Assembly (NCBI GenBank): GCA_016711875.1
Contig: JADJSD010000001.1
Coordinates: 62,001-126,000, forward strand
Direction: 5' to 3'
Length of the DNA: 64,000 nucleotides
DNA from: Betaproteobacteria bacterium
Lineage (GTDB): Bacteria > Pseudomonadota > Gammaproteobacteria > Burkholderiales > Usitatibacteraceae
Position numbers and translations under genes: made by a program. Position 1 is the stretch's first letter. Every line of letters starts with the position of its first letter. Below are positions 47,002 through 55,818 of this stretch, in pieces. A model generated the notes under the pieces. The model ran no database searches. It saw only the letters and a list, made by a program, of their open reading frames with translations, and was not told where the DNA came from.

Positions 47002-47018
47002 CAGTCACTTGCGGCTAT

Positions 47019-47045
47019 GTCCGTTTTGACATATTCTTGTCGGAC
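47019..47045. promoter_or_regulatory. Inverted repeat before the XRE gene
   Basis: GTCCG-N17-CGGAC, just upstream of the ATG at 47048. TTGACA (47026-47031) lies inside. It could be an operator for the XRE protein that follows; the -10 is unclear. Confidence 0.35.
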
Positions 47046-47047
47046 CC

Positions 47048-47422
47048 ATGCGCCCCGCTCCCGTGAAGCCCGCCAAAGCCCGCAAGCTCGCCGCAGCCGG
47101 CTGGCGCGTCGGCACGGCAAGGGAGTTCCTCGGCCTTTCGGAAGATGAAGCCAGGCTGGTCTCGATCCGACTCGCTCTCGTCGATGCCATCCGCAAGGCA
47201 CGCGCAAGGTCTGGGCTTTCGCAGGTCGCGCTGGCCGAAAGGATGAGCTCGAGCCAGTCCCGCGTCGCCAAGATCGAGGCGGGCGACCCCTCCGTTTCGC
47301 TCGACCTCATCATCCGTGCCTTGATCGCGTCGGACGCCAGCGACCTCGAGATTGGGGCTGCACTCGGCACGAAGATCCGCGGCTCCGGCCGGTCTTCTCG
47401 CAAGGCGGGCGATTTGAAGTAG
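47048..47422 (+). CDS. XRE-family DNA-binding protein
   Basis: 124-residue protein with a central XRE helix-turn-helix (RSGLSQVALAERMSSSQSRVAKIE). It starts 46 nt after higA and has no toxin gene next to it. The N-terminal GTAREFLGLSEDEA resembles antitoxins of HigA/NadS type. It may be an orphan antitoxin or a regulator of the neighbouring TA locus. Confidence 0.75.
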   Translation: MRPAPVKPAKARKLAAAGWRVGTAREFLGLSEDEARLVSIRLALVDAIRKARARSGLSQVALAERMSSSQSRVAKIEAGDPSVSLDLIIRALIASDASDLEIGAALGTKIRGSGRSSRKAGDLK

Positions 47423-47528
47423 CGGCAAGGCGAGTTGGCCCCGCCAAGTCACTTGGCCGCTTCCTCCCGTGCATCCCGTTTGATTCGATGAGCCTCCGGA
47501 TCGCAATCGGACTCGCCCCACCCCCTCG

Positions 47529-48449
47529 ATGGAGTCGCCCGTGACCGCATCCCCGCACCTGCATCGCGCCGCCGCCCTGCTCTTCGCAGCCTTCGCCACC
47601 TCCGCCCTTGCGGACTGCCCCTCCGGCGTCCGTCCCGCCACCGCCGCCGAGACGGAATATCTCTCGAAGGCCCTTGCCGCGCTGGCCGCCACCCTCCCCG
47701 CCACGCCCCAGCACATGGAGCGCCAGGGCCAGCCCTTCGATTTCAAGCAACCGGCCAAGCTCGCCCCGCCTTGCAAGGGTTCCCCGGAAGGCAGCTTCGA
47801 GACGAGCGTCACCACGGGCTACCTCTTCAAGTGGCCGAAGGAAGAGGCCGCGCGCCTCGACACGGAACGCAAGAAGGTCCGCGACGAGATGGCCGCCCTC
47901 AAGACTCTCCCGCCCGACAAGGCCGCGCAGTACAAGGACCTCGTCGACAAGTCCCGCGCCGCCTACAATAGCCAACCCAAGGCCAAGCGCGGCGGCCCGC
48001 CTCTCTCGGACGAGGACAGGAAGCTCGCCGAGCAGAAGATCGCCGAGGGTAAGGCATTCGACGACCAGGCGCGCGCGCTTGAGAAGGCCCACGCGGACAG
48101 CGTGAAGCCGCAGCTCGACGCGCTCACGGCGAAGGAAACCTCGCTGCAATCCTTCCCGCAACAGTTCCGCGTGGTCCTCGCGATCAACGCGAAACAACTC
48201 CCCGCCGCCGCCGAGAACGTGGCCGCGTTAGGCGCCGCCAGCCCCAAGGGCAACGCGGGCCTCAAGGTGACGAACGCCGTGGTGGTGGTCGATGGTCCCG
48301 CGGGCAGGCCGCGCCAGGTGCTCTTCGAGGCGATCGACAAGGCGGCATTGCAGTCGTTGTTGGGCAAGCCCCTGCCGCCGGTGTCTCAATCGGAGTCGCA
48401 GGCGGCTGCGAATGCAGCGAAGGCACCGGCAGTGCTGTTAGCCCAGTAG
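47529..48449 (+). CDS. Secreted protein with coiled-coil region, unknown function
   Basis: 306-residue protein with a signal peptide (cut near ALAD, about residue 28-29). The middle (about 110-205) is charged and helical (EEAARLDTERKKVRDEMAALK; ARALEKAHADSVKPQ), consistent with a coiled coil. No family is recognised. A GTG at 47541 is an alternative start. Confidence 0.55.
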   Translation: MESPVTASPHLHRAAALLFAAFATSALADCPSGVRPATAAETEYLSKALAALAATLPATPQHMERQGQPFDFKQPAKLAPPCKGSPEGSFETSVTTGYLFKWPKEEAARLDTERKKVRDEMAALKTLPPDKAAQYKDLVDKSRAAYNSQPKAKRGGPPLSDEDRKLAEQKIAEGKAFDDQARALEKAHADSVKPQLDALTAKETSLQSFPQQFRVVLAINAKQLPAAAENVAALGAASPKGNAGLKVTNAVVVVDGPAGRPRQVLFEAIDKAALQSLLGKPLPPVSQSESQAAANAAKAPAVLLAQ

Positions 48450-48478
48450 TCGAAGTGCTGCTCCACGAGTAGTCGGCG

Positions 48479-48498
48479 GGGCTGGGGGCAGAGCCCCA
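48479..48498. terminator. Hairpin after the coiled-coil protein gene
   Basis: GGGGCT at 48479-48484 pairs with AGCCCC at 48493-48498 around an 8-nt loop, 30 nt past the stop. No T-tract follows. The terminator role is tentative. Confidence 0.35.
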
Positions 48499-48561
48499 TT
48501 CGGCGGTGAGCGCGACGGTCGGCGCGGCGGCATACCAATCCGCTATCCGGGCATACGGTCC

Positions 48562-48590
48562 TTGTGGCCGATAACCTACTAGGTTATTCT
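48562..48590 (+). promoter_or_regulatory. mqsRA promoter with embedded MqsA operator
   Basis: TTGTGG (48562-48567), 17-nt spacer, TATTCT (48585-48590) form a sigma-70-like promoter. The spacer contains AACCT-ACT-AGGTT (48573-48585), the palindrome known to bind MqsA in E. coli (AACCT-N2-4-AGGTT). MqsA binding here would block RNA polymerase. Confidence 0.75.
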
Positions 48591-48594
48591 TGTC

Positions 48595-48891
48595 TTGGAA
48601 AAGCGCACACCCCATTGCCGCCTTGCCGTCGTTCATCGACTTCTGGATGAAGGGCTCGTCAGGGTGACGGGCACGGCCTTGGCGGGCGCCGCTGACATGG
48701 GACTGTCCCGGAACGAAATGCTTTCGGTGGTGCGCCAACTCCACACGACGGATTTCGTGAAGAGCATGACTTCACATGCCGACCACCGCACTTGGCAGGA
48801 TGTGTATCGTCCGATGACACGGTGTGGACTCGCGTACGTCAAGCTCACCGTCAGCGACGACGTCCTGATTGTTTCCTTCAAGGAATCGTGA
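48595..48891 (+). CDS. mqsR: MqsR-family mRNA interferase toxin
   Basis: 98-residue toxin very close to E. coli MqsR: it begins EKRTPH and includes DFVKSMTSHADH, WQDVYRP and DVLIVSFKE. It cleaves mRNA at GC-containing sites in known members. The start is TTG at 48595, placing the N-terminus exactly where E. coli MqsR begins. The start lies just 4 nt past the -10 box, so the mapped promoter or start needs checking. mqsA follows 2 nt after the stop. Confidence 0.93.
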   Translation: MEKRTPHCRLAVVHRLLDEGLVRVTGTALAGAADMGLSRNEMLSVVRQLHTTDFVKSMTSHADHRTWQDVYRPMTRCGLAYVKLTVSDDVLIVSFKES

Positions 48892-48893
48892 TC

Positions 48894-49292
48894 ATGAAGT
48901 GCCCCACCTGTGGCGCCGCCGAACTGGTCCACGGCAAGCAAGACATGCGATACACCTACAAGGGAAGGTCGACCGCCATCCGATCCGTAGAGGGTGATCA
49001 TTGCCCCGCCTGCGGCGAAAGCGTGCTGGACATGAACGCAGCCGGCCGGGTAAGCGCCGCCATGCTCGCCTTCAACAAGAAAGTGAATGCGGACTCGGTC
49101 GATCCCGCGTTCATCGTGAAGGTACGACGCAAACTCGCCCTCGACCAGCGCGAGGCGAGCCGGATATTCGGCGGCGGCGTCAACGCCTTCTCCCGCTACG
49201 AAACCGGCAGGACCAAGCCGCCGCTCGCATTGGTCCAACTGCTCAGGCTCCTGGACAAGCACCCCGAGCAACTGGAGGAACTCCGGCGTTAG
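48894..49292 (+). CDS. mqsA: MqsA-family antitoxin
   Basis: 132-residue antitoxin. The zinc-binding N-domain has CPTC (Cys3, Cys6) and CPAC (Cys37, Cys40). The C-terminal XRE helix-turn-helix is EASRIFGGGVNAFSRYE. It neutralises MqsR and represses by binding the AACCT palindrome upstream. Together with mqsR it forms a complete type II system. Confidence 0.93.
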   Translation: MKCPTCGAAELVHGKQDMRYTYKGRSTAIRSVEGDHCPACGESVLDMNAAGRVSAAMLAFNKKVNADSVDPAFIVKVRRKLALDQREASRIFGGGVNAFSRYETGRTKPPLALVQLLRLLDKHPEQLEELRR

Positions 49293-49328
49293 GATGGAGC
49301 ACCCGTCACGACAAAAAGGAAAACCACC

Positions 49329-50066
49329 ATGAATCGCCTCCTCGCCTGCGTCGCCACGCTGCTGCTATCCACCGCCACCCTCGCCCAGATGCCCAAGATG
49401 GACGACCTGCTCAAGGGCGCCGGTGCCCTCGGCAAGGTGCCTGGAGCCGCGTCGGGCGTCGACGACAAGACCGGCGCCGCCGGCATCAAGGAAGCCCTCG
49501 CCGTCGGCACCGAGAACGCGGTGAAGAGCCTCGCCAAGCCCGACGGCTACTTCGGCAACGACGCCGTGAAGATCCTCATGCCCAAGGACATCCAGCGCGT
49601 CGCCGATGCCGCGAAGATGGCCGGCTACCAGAAGCAGGTGGACGAGTTCGTGCTCAGCATGAACCGCGCCGCCGAAGCCGCCGCGCCCCAGGCCGCGAAG
49701 TACTTCGGCGATGCCATCCGCGCCATGTCCGTGGACGACGTGCGCGGCATCCTCTCCGGCGGCGACAGCGCGGCCACCGATTTCTTCCGCAAGAACACGG
49801 GCGAGAAGCTCTACGCCGCCTTCAAGCCGGTGGTCTCGAAGAAGGTGGGCGAGGTCGGCGCCACCAAGGCCTACACGGAACTCATGGGCAAGGCCGGCGG
49901 TCTGTCATCCATGCTCGGCAAGGGCAAGTCGGTCGACCTCGACGACTACGTCACGAACAAGGCGCTCGATGGCCTGTTCGCCACCGTGGCCGTGGAAGAG
50001 AAGAAGATCCGCACCAATCCCGCCGCGCGCACCACGGACCTCCTGAAGACCGTTTTCGGGAAGTGA
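49329..50066 (+). CDS. DUF4197 secreted protein
   Basis: 245-residue protein with a signal peptide (about 1-19, TLAQ). The mature helical domain has IKEALAVGTENAVKSL and DDYVTNKALDGLFATVAVEEKKIR, the DUF4197 pattern. Function is unknown; relatives are periplasmic. The next gene starts 17 nt downstream. Confidence 0.8.
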   Translation: MNRLLACVATLLLSTATLAQMPKMDDLLKGAGALGKVPGAASGVDDKTGAAGIKEALAVGTENAVKSLAKPDGYFGNDAVKILMPKDIQRVADAAKMAGYQKQVDEFVLSMNRAAEAAAPQAAKYFGDAIRAMSVDDVRGILSGGDSAATDFFRKNTGEKLYAAFKPVVSKKVGEVGATKAYTELMGKAGGLSSMLGKGKSVDLDDYVTNKALDGLFATVAVEEKKIRTNPAARTTDLLKTVFGK

Positions 50067-50083
50067 TCGCAGGAGACGAAATC

Positions 50084-50584
50084 ATGAACAAGCGCATCCG
50101 GTTCGCCCTTCCGGCCCTGGCCGCCCTCGCGCTGGCCGGTTGCTCCACGTTCTCGATCCTGGGCATCGAGCCCGGCAAGTCCACGGAATCGGACTTGCGA
50201 CGCGCCCTGGGCGAACCGGCCAGGACCTATCCGCTCCCCGACGGCTCGCGCCAGCTCGCCTTCCCCACCGGCCCGGGCGGCACGCAGACGTACATGGCGC
50301 AGGTTTCCGCGAACGGCTCTGTCACCCGGATGGAGCAGGTGCTCGTCGATGCGAAGTTCCGGCAGGTGACGCCGGGCACCACGACAGGCGATGAAGTCGA
50401 GCGCCTCATCGGCCCGCCGTGGCAGAAGATCGCCTTCGCGAACAAGGGCCAGGTCGCGTGGGACTACGTCTATCGCGATACCTGGGATTACCTCGTGGAC
50501 CTCTCCGTGATGGTCGACGGGCGCGGCATCGTGCAGGAGATGGTCCACGCGCGGCGAAGCACGGGCGACCCGGGCCACAACTGA
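50084..50584 (+). CDS. SmpA/OmlA-like lipoprotein
   Basis: 166-residue lipoprotein; lipobox LALAG-C (Cys20). The mature part has GIEPGKSTESDLRRALGEP and TPGTTTGDEVERLIGPPW, two copies of the G.s..dv...lG.P motif of SmpA/OmlA/BamE-like domains. It probably acts in the outer-membrane envelope. AGGAGA precedes ATG 50084. Confidence 0.75.
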   Translation: MNKRIRFALPALAALALAGCSTFSILGIEPGKSTESDLRRALGEPARTYPLPDGSRQLAFPTGPGGTQTYMAQVSANGSVTRMEQVLVDAKFRQVTPGTTTGDEVERLIGPPWQKIAFANKGQVAWDYVYRDTWDYLVDLSVMVDGRGIVQEMVHARRSTGDPGHN

Positions 50585-50659
50585 AAGTCGGAAGCGTTCA
50601 TCCTCCTCGCAGGCCGCCCGCCGACGTAAGATCGTCCTCCCACCCAGCGGAGTGACGAC

Positions 50660-51835
50660 ATGACGGTGCCGGCGAAGTGCGACGTGGCCATCGCGGGCGG
50701 CGGCATCATGGGCCTGTCCGCGGCCTACTTCCTCAAGACGCTCTCGCCGGGCATCGACGTCGCCATCGTCGAGCGCGACCCCACCTACGAGTTCTGCTCC
50801 ACGCCCCGCGCCTCGGGCGGCTGCCGCATCCAGTTCTCGTGCCCCGAGAACATCCGGATGTCGCTCTTCTCGATCGACTTCATCCGGGATTTTCCCAAGA
50901 CGATGCGCACCGCCACGCAGGAATCGCCCATCGACTGGGTGGAGGGTGGCTACCTCTTCATCGTGCCGCCGGAGCACATCGGGCTGCTGGAGGCGAACCA
51001 CGCGGAACAGGTGAAGGCAGGCGGCGTCGCCCACCTGCTCGATCCGGCCGGCATCAAGGCGCGCTGGCCCTCGATGAACGTGGATGACCTGGGCGCCGCC
51101 GTCCACACGCCCCACGACGGCTGGTGCGACCCGAGCGGCATGCTGCAGGGCTTCAAGCGCAAGTGCATCGAACTGGGCGTGCGTTACGTTCATGACGAGG
51201 TGGCCGCCCTCGAGGTGCAGGGAACCGCCGTCCGAAGCGCCCCGCTGAAATCCGGCGCGAGCATCTCCGCGGACCACTTCGTGAACGCGGCCGGCGCCTG
51301 GTCCGCCCTCGTGGGCGAGATGGCCGGCATGAAGATCCCCGTCTCGCCCCTTCGCCGTTTCGAGCACTACTTCACCTGCGGCAACCCGATGGACCGGCTG
51401 CCCTACGTGAAAGACCTCGCGCGCATGGCCTTCCGCTCGGAGGGCGCGGGCTTCTCCGGCGGCGTGGTCGATGGCGACGAGCCGCGCGGGTTCAACTTCG
51501 AGGTGGACCACGGCTACTTCGAGCGCGTGGTGTGGCCCGCGGCCGCGCACCGCTTCCCGGCGCTTGAATCCGCCAAGTGCCACCGCACCTGGTCCGGCCT
51601 CTACGAGCAGTGCGAGCTGGACGGAAACCCCATCATCGGCAACTGGCCGGGCCGGCTCGACAATTTCCACGTGTGCACGGGTTTCTCGGGGCACGGCATG
51701 ATGCACGCGCCCGCGGCGGGGCGCGCCGTGGCCGAGCGGATCCTCTACAGCGAGTACCGCACGATCGACCTCTCTCGGCTGGGTTACGGTCGCGTCGTCG
51801 CGAACGCGCCCTACGCGGAGCGCGGGATCCTCTGA
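50660..51835 (+). CDS. FAD-dependent oxidoreductase (DAO family)
   Basis: 391-residue flavoprotein with N-terminal dinucleotide motif AGGGIMGLSAAYFL at about 11-24, VNAAGAWSA in the middle and a C-terminal GFSGHGMMHAPAAGRAVAE. It resembles sarcosine/glycine oxidases and dimethylglycine dehydrogenase-like enzymes. An NH-containing substrate such as an amino acid is likely; identity is not resolvable. Confidence 0.85.
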   Translation: MTVPAKCDVAIAGGGIMGLSAAYFLKTLSPGIDVAIVERDPTYEFCSTPRASGGCRIQFSCPENIRMSLFSIDFIRDFPKTMRTATQESPIDWVEGGYLFIVPPEHIGLLEANHAEQVKAGGVAHLLDPAGIKARWPSMNVDDLGAAVHTPHDGWCDPSGMLQGFKRKCIELGVRYVHDEVAALEVQGTAVRSAPLKSGASISADHFVNAAGAWSALVGEMAGMKIPVSPLRRFEHYFTCGNPMDRLPYVKDLARMAFRSEGAGFSGGVVDGDEPRGFNFEVDHGYFERVVWPAAAHRFPALESAKCHRTWSGLYEQCELDGNPIIGNWPGRLDNFHVCTGFSGHGMMHAPAAGRAVAERILYSEYRTIDLSRLGYGRVVANAPYAERGIL

Positions 51836-51896
51836 GGGGGCCGGCCGCGTCCGGCCCCCGCAACGCGCATACTGGATGGTTACCAAGGCCATCCTC

Positions 51897-52754
51897 ATGC
51901 ACAACGCCATCGCTTCGCTGGACCACCCCATCATCGCCGTCGCGAGCCTCGACGCCTCGCGCGCCGCGTACGAGCGCCTGGGCTTCGTCGTCCAGCCGCG
52001 CGGCAGCCACGTCGAATGGGGCACCGGCAACGGCTGCATCATGTTCGAGCGCGACTACCTGGAGCTTCGCGGCGTCATCGACGCGGAACTCTTCACGATG
52101 GATCTCGACAAGCACCTCGCGGAGCACGGCGAAGGGCTGCTGGGCTTCGCGTTCGGCACGGCGAACGCCGTAGACGCCTTCGCGCAGATGACGGCCTCGG
52201 GCATGAAACCCAGGCCCGTGCGGGAACGCACGCGCAACTTCGAGGTGCCCGGCCGCTGGTTGAAGCCGCGCTTCCGCCTGTGCTTTCCGGATCCGGTCGA
52301 TGCCGTGGGATTGCACCAGGCCGTGATCTGCCAGCACCTGAGCGCCTTCCTCCTTCGCCGCCCGGAATGCCTCGACCATCCCAACGGCGCGACGGGCGTG
52401 GCCGGGCTCGTGGGCGTCATCACGGATGCGGATACCGTCGCCACCGCACAGGTGCGCCTGCTGGGCAGCGGCGCGGTCGAGCGCGTCGGGGACGATGTCT
52501 TCCTCCGGCTGCCGAGCGGGCAGGATATCGCCCTGCTTTCCCCCGCGAGCTTCCGCGCGCGCTACGGCGAGGCCTGGCCCGAGGACGAGCGCTGGCTGCA
52601 TGTCTTTCCGGTGTGCCGGATCTTCGTGAAGAACGTGAAGGAGACGGCGGCGTGGCTCAAGAAGGCCCGCGTCAAGTATTCTCGCCACGAAGACGCCCTG
52701 CGGGTCGGCCCGGCCGATGCGTGCGGCGTGCTGCTGGAATTCATCGGCCCCTGA
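51897..52754 (+). CDS. VOC-superfamily (glyoxalase-like) protein
   Basis: 285-residue protein with an N-terminal LDHPIIAVASLDASRAAYERLGF module and a second, degenerate module. It belongs to the glyoxalase-like domain group and resembles the 13.1-kb VOC protein in layout. An upstream in-frame ATG (51876) is possible. The reaction is unknown; proximity to the DAO oxidase may indicate a shared pathway. Confidence 0.75.
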   Translation: MHNAIASLDHPIIAVASLDASRAAYERLGFVVQPRGSHVEWGTGNGCIMFERDYLELRGVIDAELFTMDLDKHLAEHGEGLLGFAFGTANAVDAFAQMTASGMKPRPVRERTRNFEVPGRWLKPRFRLCFPDPVDAVGLHQAVICQHLSAFLLRRPECLDHPNGATGVAGLVGVITDADTVATAQVRLLGSGAVERVGDDVFLRLPSGQDIALLSPASFRARYGEAWPEDERWLHVFPVCRIFVKNVKETAAWLKKARVKYSRHEDALRVGPADACGVLLEFIGP

Positions 52755-52761
52755 CAGACGG

Positions 52762-53892
52762 ATGCTCAGCGACAGATTTTCGCGCCGCTTGCCCCTTGCG
52801 ATGCTCGCCTTGCTGGCGGGCTGCGCGCTGGAATCCCCGCGCGAACCCGTCCGGGAGCCCGCGGCCGTGCGCGCGCTCATCGAGAACCTCATTCCCGCGA
52901 GCGTCACCGATCGCAAGGGCTGGGCGGCCGACATCTACTTCGCGTTCTCCTCGATGAAGATCCCCCCGAGCGACGGCAACATCTGCGCGACGCTCGCCAT
53001 CATCGAGCAGGAATCGACCTACCGCGCCGACCCGCCGGTGGTGAACCTCGGCAAGATCGCGCGGGAAGAGCTCTACGTGCGCGCCGACCGCTACAACGTG
53101 CCGAAATCCGCCGTCGACCTGTCGCTCAAGTTCGAATCGCTGGACGGTCGCTCCTACGGCGAGCGCATCGACGCCCTGCGTACGGAGAAGGAGCTGAGCG
53201 AGCTCTTCGAGGAGATGGTGGGCCGCGTGCCCCTGGGCCAGCGCTTCCTGTCGGGTTTCAATCCGGTGCGCACCGGCGGCGCGATGCAGGTGAGCATCGC
53301 CTTCGCGGAAGATTTCGTGAAGGAGCACGGCTACGCGGTCAAGCTGAAGGGCACCGTGCGCGACGAGGTGTTCACCCGCCGCGGCGGGCTTTACTTCGGC
53401 ATCGCGCACCTGCTCGACTACGAGGCGGACTATCCGAAAGCCCTCTACCGCTTCGCCGATTTCAACGCGGGCCGCTACGCGAGCCGCAACGCCGCCTTCC
53501 AGGCCGCCGTGAGCGGACTTTCGGGCATCCCGCTCGATCTCGACGGCGACCTGGTTCGCCACGGCGACACGTCGGGCAAGCTCGGCTCGACGGAGATCGC
53601 GGTCCGCACGCTGTGGAAGGAACTCGACATGAGCGATGCCGAGATCCGCAAGGCGCTGGAGCTGGACGAGGGCCCGGCGTTCGCCGAGACGGCGCTCTAC
53701 CGGAAGGTGTTCGCGCTCGCGGACCGCAAGGCCGGCAAGGCCGTGCCCCGGGCGGTGGTGCCGAAGATCGTGCTGAAGAGCCCGAAGATCACCCGCAAGC
53801 TCACCACCGAGTGGTTCGCCACGCGCGTGGACGAGCGGCACCGCAAGTGCCTCGCGCGCGCGGCCGGCGCGGGCAGCCCCGCCAAGGGCTAG
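52762..53892 (+). CDS. DUF1615 lipoprotein
   Basis: 376-residue lipoprotein, lipobox LLAG-C (Cys21). The domain starts IENLIPASVTDRKGWA and has CATLAIIEQESTYRADPPV, reminiscent of lysozyme-like folds (Glu within IEQES), plus NPVRTGGAMQVS. DUF1615 includes E. coli YaiW. A role in murein or surface assembly is suggested by the Glu-Ser pattern but unproven. The ATG follows the VOC stop by 7 nt. Confidence 0.8.
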   Translation: MLSDRFSRRLPLAMLALLAGCALESPREPVREPAAVRALIENLIPASVTDRKGWAADIYFAFSSMKIPPSDGNICATLAIIEQESTYRADPPVVNLGKIAREELYVRADRYNVPKSAVDLSLKFESLDGRSYGERIDALRTEKELSELFEEMVGRVPLGQRFLSGFNPVRTGGAMQVSIAFAEDFVKEHGYAVKLKGTVRDEVFTRRGGLYFGIAHLLDYEADYPKALYRFADFNAGRYASRNAAFQAAVSGLSGIPLDLDGDLVRHGDTSGKLGSTEIAVRTLWKELDMSDAEIRKALELDEGPAFAETALYRKVFALADRKAGKAVPRAVVPKIVLKSPKITRKLTTEWFATRVDERHRKCLARAAGAGSPAKG

Positions 53893-53904
53893 CCCGTACC
53901 TGCA

Positions 53905-53946
53905 CCGCCGCCGCCCAGCCGCCAGGGAACGGTCGGACGGCGGCGG
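53905..53946. terminator. GC-rich hairpin between convergent genes
   Basis: CCGCCGCCG (53905-53913) pairs with CGGCGGCGG (53938-53946), between the plus-strand gene ending at 53892 and the minus-strand gene ending at 53960. There is no T-tract. Confidence 0.45.
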
Positions 53947-53959
53947 CCTTCGCTGCCCG

Positions 53960-54409
53960 CTATTTCTTGAGGACGGCGCACGAAAGTTCGTATTCCGTCG
54001 TGTGCTCGCCGGCGGTGCCCTGCGAGGTGAAGAACGTGCTCTTGCCCGCGGAGGTGAAGACGTCGTTGTTGTTGCGGACGCGGACGACGGTGCCGGCCTC
54101 GACGAAGGTGAAGACGCCCACGTCGTTGTAGTAGTTGATCTGCACGAACGTGTCGCCCGTGGTCGCATCCACGTCGGCCCGGGCCTGGAAGTAGCGGAAG
54201 CGGGTCGCGGTGGAGAAGTCGTAGTCGAAGTCGACGCCCGGGGCCACGGTGAAGGACTGGCTGAACGGCACGCGCAGGACGCGGTTGATGCTGTAGTCGA
54301 TGACGACGTTGCAGGCGATGGTGTCCGGCGTCTTGGCGCTGGCGTGCAGGGGAACGACGATGCCGGCGGCGGCGATCGTCAGGGCAGCGAGTTTCCTCAG
54401 GGAGTTCAT
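53960..54409 (-). CDS. Secreted protein of unknown function
   Basis: 149-residue protein with a signal peptide (cut near ASA-K, about residue 25). Two Cys (CNVVIDY; ELSCAVLKK) could form a disulfide. The mature domain is beta-rich with many aromatic residues. No family is recognised. ATG 54409 has AGGACC-type sequence about 10 nt upstream. It is transcribed alone. Confidence 0.6.
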   Translation of the reverse strand: MNSLRKLAALTIAAAGIVVPLHASAKTPDTIACNVVIDYSINRVLRVPFSQSFTVAPGVDFDYDFSTATRFRYFQARADVDATTGDTFVQINYYNDVGVFTFVEAGTVVRVRNNNDVFTSAGKSTFFTSQGTAGEHTTEYELSCAVLKK

Positions 54410-54711
54410 CAGTCGGGTCCTTTTGTTTTGGGATGGAGGTCGGGATGGCAGGGCCGTTATCGAACCGCTTTCAGCTCTTCTGCAGAGCCTTATTGCAACA
54501 ACCAGGCCAGCGCGCCGACGGGACGTTTGACCTATCCCATTGATCCCGTAAGGGGTTGATGCCACTATTCAAATTCCTGCCGCTCCCCCTCGAACCCCGA
54601 AAACCACCTCCTCGTGAAATCGCCACGAAAACGGGTCAATTCCCCCAGTCGCCAGGCTGCGCGGGGGATTTCCCCCACGCCCGCCTGCTCCGGGCACCCC
54701 CCGGGATCCCG
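54410..54711. other. Intergenic region between divergent genes
   Basis: About 300 nt with no supported gene. It should hold the promoters of the minus-strand secreted protein gene and of the plus-strand response regulator. A short palindrome GGGGGA-TT-TCCCCC is at 54663-54676. No other clear signal was seen. Confidence 0.5.
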
Positions 54712-55289
54712 ATGAGTTCCAAGCCGCCGAACCCGCAGGAGGCGGACCTCGACTTCACGAACGAAGCCCAGGTGCCCGCGGCCGCACCGCACCCGGAAAG
54801 ATCGCGCAGGCGCGCGAAGAGGCGCCGAAGGTCGCGCCGCAGCTTGCCGCGGCCGGCTTCTACGTGAGCATCGCGCGCCATGCGGAGCGCAAGGTCCCCC
54901 CGCGCAACGGCACGCAGTACGTGATCCTCGTGGTGGAAGACGACGGCGATCTCGCGCAGCTCATCTTCGACATCTTCATGACGGCGGGCTACGAGTTGCG
55001 CTGGGCGTCCAATCGCTCGGAGATCAACCGCGAGATGAAACGTGCGGCCGAGATCGACCTGGTGCTCATGGACATCATGCTGCCCGACGCCAACGGCCTG
55101 CAGGTGCTCGACCGGATCCGCCAGCACCCGACGCTCAAGGCGCTGCCGGTGATCCTGATGACGGGCAAGTCTTCCACCGAGGACGTGCTCGCGGGACTCT
55201 CGGCCGGCGCGGATGGCTACGTGAGCAAGCCGTTCCAGATCAGCGGCCTGATGAAGGCCGTGAAGCAGGTTCTCGGCACCGCCAGCTGA
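54712..55289 (+). pseudogene. CheY-like response regulator with probable N-terminal frameshift
   Basis: From ATG 54712 the frame reads MSSKPPNPQEADLDF..., then loses sense near 54790. The second frame, open from before that point, continues GKIAQAREEAPKVAPQL and then a receiver domain: VVEDDGD, phospho-acceptor Asp in LVLMDIMLPD, MTGKS and SKPF, to 55289. One missing base near 54790 would join them. Alternatively translation starts at GTG 54864, giving a complete 141-residue single-domain regulator, so the receiver may be functional either way. Confidence 0.6.
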
Positions 55290-55299
55290 TTTGCCGGGG

Positions 55300-55626
55300 C
55301 TAGCGCCACTCCCGGCAGGCGCGGGCCGCGCTGCGGCGCGTGTAGAAAAAGCCGTCGCGCTCGAACCCCGCCACCAGCGAGGCCTTGGCGGCGATCACGC
55401 GGCCGCAATCGCTCCTCACCACCACGACGTCTTCGGGCAGTCCGTCGAGCAGGTGGACCTGCGCCGGGCGCCCGTCGGCGAAAGTCGATAGGTAAAGCGC
55501 GCAGGTCGCGGTGTCGAAGAAGGCCGGGCGGAATCCCAGGTGCTCGTTCTCGCCCGCGCGACCGCCGGTGCGGACGTGGGCCGCGGCGGACGCTTCGAGA
55601 ATCTGGGGGTTCAGGAGCTTCTTCAT
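55300..55626 (-). CDS. Protein of unknown function
   Basis: 108-residue soluble protein (KKLLNPQILEASAAAHV start; Cys in ATCALYLS, SDCGRV and RACREW). No signal peptide, no recognised family. ATG 55626. Its end is convergent with the response regulator 10 nt away. Confidence 0.55.
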   Translation of the reverse strand: MKKLLNPQILEASAAAHVRTGGRAGENEHLGFRPAFFDTATCALYLSTFADGRPAQVHLLDGLPEDVVVVRSDCGRVIAAKASLVAGFERDGFFYTRRSAARACREWR

Positions 55627-55772
55627 GCGTCGCCTCCGGCCGGGTTCGGGATCCCGTGATGAAGGCCAGTCTCCGCTGCGCGCGGCCGCCCCGCTGTGAC
55701 CCACTTCGCATCGCGCCCGCCGACGAATGCGCCGGATTGCGGTTGCGCGCTACGGCTGCAATCCGCGGTTGG

Positions 55773-55778
55773 TACAAT
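55773..55778 (+). promoter_or_regulatory. Candidate -10 box of the NnrU gene
   Basis: TACAAT lies 40 nt before ATG 55819. A -35 element could not be assigned with confidence. Confidence 0.35.
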
Positions 55779-55818
55779 CGCCTGCCCTTTCCCCGGCGCA
55801 GCCCTTCGAAAGACTGCA

